This document shows, in pieces, positions 53,475-54,604 of a stretch of DNA of 54,604 nt (position 1 is the stretch's first letter; the number at the start of each line of letters is the position of its first letter). The notes beneath the pieces are model-generated. The model searched no databases, was not told where the DNA came from, and saw only the letters and a list, made by a program, of their open reading frames with translations. The translations under genes and the position numbers were made by a program. The stretch is from a bacterium. GTDB lineage: Bacteria > Patescibacteriota > Saccharimonadia > Saccharimonadales > Saccharimonadaceae. Location: assembly GCA_030429975.1 (NCBI GenBank), contig JAUIGB010000003.1, forward strand, positions 1-54,604, read 5' to 3'.

Positions 53475-54515
53475 TTACGGAGCCACTATTCCACCACCCA
53501 AGCATACGCCATCATTATAAAAAACAATCGATTGACCAGTGGTCACGGCGCGTTCCGGCTCGGCTAAGTGCAATACAACACCGTCCAACCTAGCGTCAAC
53601 TAGTGGAGCGCGGTGGCGAACACGAATCTGTAGCTTTGTTTCGGAATCGGAAATTACAGAATGTGGATTAATCCAGTGAATATCAGTTAGTTTTATCTCG
53701 TGGCGCCAGAGCGATTCATCGCGCAAATCCCTAGACACATACACCTCATTTTTATCCATATCTTTGCCCACTACGTAGTATGGTAATCCACCACCTACGT
53801 CCAAACCGTGCCTTTGTCCTAGCGTGTAAAAAATCGCCCCGTCGTGCGTACCGATACGCTCACCTGATTGTTTATCTATTATGGCACCGGGTTTTTGCTC
53901 GACATATTCACTCAAAAAATCACGTATACCGATTTGCCCCACGAAGCAGATGCCCTGACTGTCGGGCTTTGAAGCTGTCATTAGTCCGCGCTCTTCGGCC
54001 ATTTTACGAACTTCTGGCTTGGTATATTCGCCCAGGGGAAACAGGGTGCGTGCTAATGCCTCGCCATTTACTCTATACAAAAAATACGTCTGATCCTTAT
54101 TTGTATCCTTTGCCATCTGAAGATTAGAGTTTTCAACCCGTGCATAGTGGCCGGTGGCAATCATATCCGCGCCACGCTTTAAGGCCGCGTCCAAAAACAG
54201 TCGGAACTTGACTTCCTGATTACACATTATGTCCGGATTTGGCGTATGTCCCTTTTTGTATTCATCCACCATATAATCCACTACTTTTTGTTTGTACTCG
54301 TTTTGAAAATCAAATACTTCAAAATCAATTCCTAGATGCACCGCGACACGCTTGGCATCGGCCAAATCTTCCGCCCATGGACATTTCATCCCAGGCATAT
54401 CCTGTGTCCAATTTTTCATATATACACCGGTCACTTCATAGCCTCGCTCCTTCAAAAGCGCCGCCGTGAGCGACGAATCCACGCCTCCACTCATTCCTAC
54501 GAAAATTTTTGTCAT
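53475..54515 (-). CDS. mnmA: tRNA-specific 2-thiouridylase MnmA, 346 aa
   Basis: The PP-loop GMSGGVDSSLTA opens the chain. NPDIMCNQEVKF holds the first catalytic Cys and SQGICFVGQIGIRDFL the second. The C-terminal beta domains follow (GQRHGLDVGGGLPYYVVGKD, then RAVTTGQSIVFYNDG). It adds sulfur to U34 of tRNA for Lys, Glu and Gln. The length is standard. Its ATG overlaps the stop of the truncated upstream gene (ATGA), which suggests coupling. Confidence 0.97.
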   Translation of the reverse strand: MTKIFVGMSGGVDSSLTAALLKERGYEVTGVYMKNWTQDMPGMKCPWAEDLADAKRVAVHLGIDFEVFDFQNEYKQKVVDYMVDEYKKGHTPNPDIMCNQEVKFRLFLDAALKRGADMIATGHYARVENSNLQMAKDTNKDQTYFLYRVNGEALARTLFPLGEYTKPEVRKMAEERGLMTASKPDSQGICFVGQIGIRDFLSEYVEQKPGAIIDKQSGERIGTHDGAIFYTLGQRHGLDVGGGLPYYVVGKDMDKNEVYVSRDLRDESLWRHEIKLTDIHWINPHSVISDSETKLQIRVRHRAPLVDARLDGVVLHLAEPERAVTTGQSIVFYNDGVCLGGGIVAP

Positions 54516-54604
54516 TGGCTAGCCCCGGCGTAAAATGCGATGATTTTAAACATTTCACCAACAGCCAGCCACCACCCAGTTGGCGTTGTCCACCACCAGG
54601 AATT
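54512..54604 (-). CDS. 3' end of an unidentified gene, at least 30 aa
   Basis: The frame is open from the right edge to TGA 54512-54514, overlapping the mnmA start by 4 bp (ATGA). The visible end has many Trp (NSWWWTTPTGWWLAVGEMF) and then IIAFYAGASQ, which could belong to a membrane or envelope protein. The overlap favours a real gene, but the fragment is too short to name. Confidence 0.45.
   Translation of the reverse strand, partial: NSWWWTTPTGWWLAVGEMFKIIAFYAGASQ

Overview
The window most likely comes from a member of the candidate phyla radiation, probably Candidatus Saccharibacteria (TM7). This is an inference from shortened housekeeping proteins (AlaS of about 630 residues without its C-terminal C-Ala domain, UvrC of 508), an FtsA/PilM-like actin homologue followed by a large membrane-anchored protein, a tandem type IV pilin cluster, many sugar hydrolases and very compact, often leaderless genes. 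TGA is a normal stop here (uvrC, the 39.8 kb gene), so this is not one of the CPR lineages that read TGA as glycine.

Layout. 0-2.8 kb: the tail of a glycosidase, three uncharacterised proteins and an alpha/beta hydrolase. 2.8-5.5 kb: a small regulon made of an Xre-type repressor, a membrane protein, a Met/Asp-rich anchored protein and a DipZ-like thiol reductase; the same palindromic operator stands before both halves. 5.5-9 kb: a hydrolase, tRNA-Cys, a deoxyribosyltransferase-like protein, tRNA-Leu(UAA), a slipin and D-Ala-D-Ala ligase. 9-20 kb: rarA, then an alpha-glucan/trehalose block (two GH13, a GH15, a GT4 and a GH37 trehalase), typA and tRNA-Leu(GAG). 20-30.4 kb: a minus-strand run with GH125, a solute-binding-like protein, secG, a Xaa-Pro peptidase, uvrC, a VIT1 transporter, an MFS permease and trhO. 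30.4-36.7 kb: an ABC exporter, bL25, a YqaA-type membrane protein and uvrA.

36.7-40.5 kb is the anomalous part. Two GC-rich protein genes and one apparently non-coding unit lie on the minus strand around exonuclease I. All have sigma70-type promoters (consensus or close to it) and a long perfect or near-perfect GC-rich hairpin at the 3' end. The non-coding unit (about 39062-39643) has a textbook promoter, a terminal 15-bp pairing that closes a domain of about 485 nt, several internal hairpins and an intrinsic terminator. It looks like a large structured RNA of a class I cannot name.

40.5-54.6 kb holds cell-envelope and translation genes: obgE, a LysM-CHAP wall hydrolase with a pseudoknot-capable leader, mltG, ruvX, a membrane-anchored protein with an FtsA/PilM ATPase, alaS, five tandem type IV pilins, a 34-residue ORF and mnmA.

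A recurring feature is a -10 hexamer placed 6-7 bp before the start codon, so transcripts would begin at or within a base or two of the ATG or GTG. I used this to choose several starts that differ from the longest open frame.
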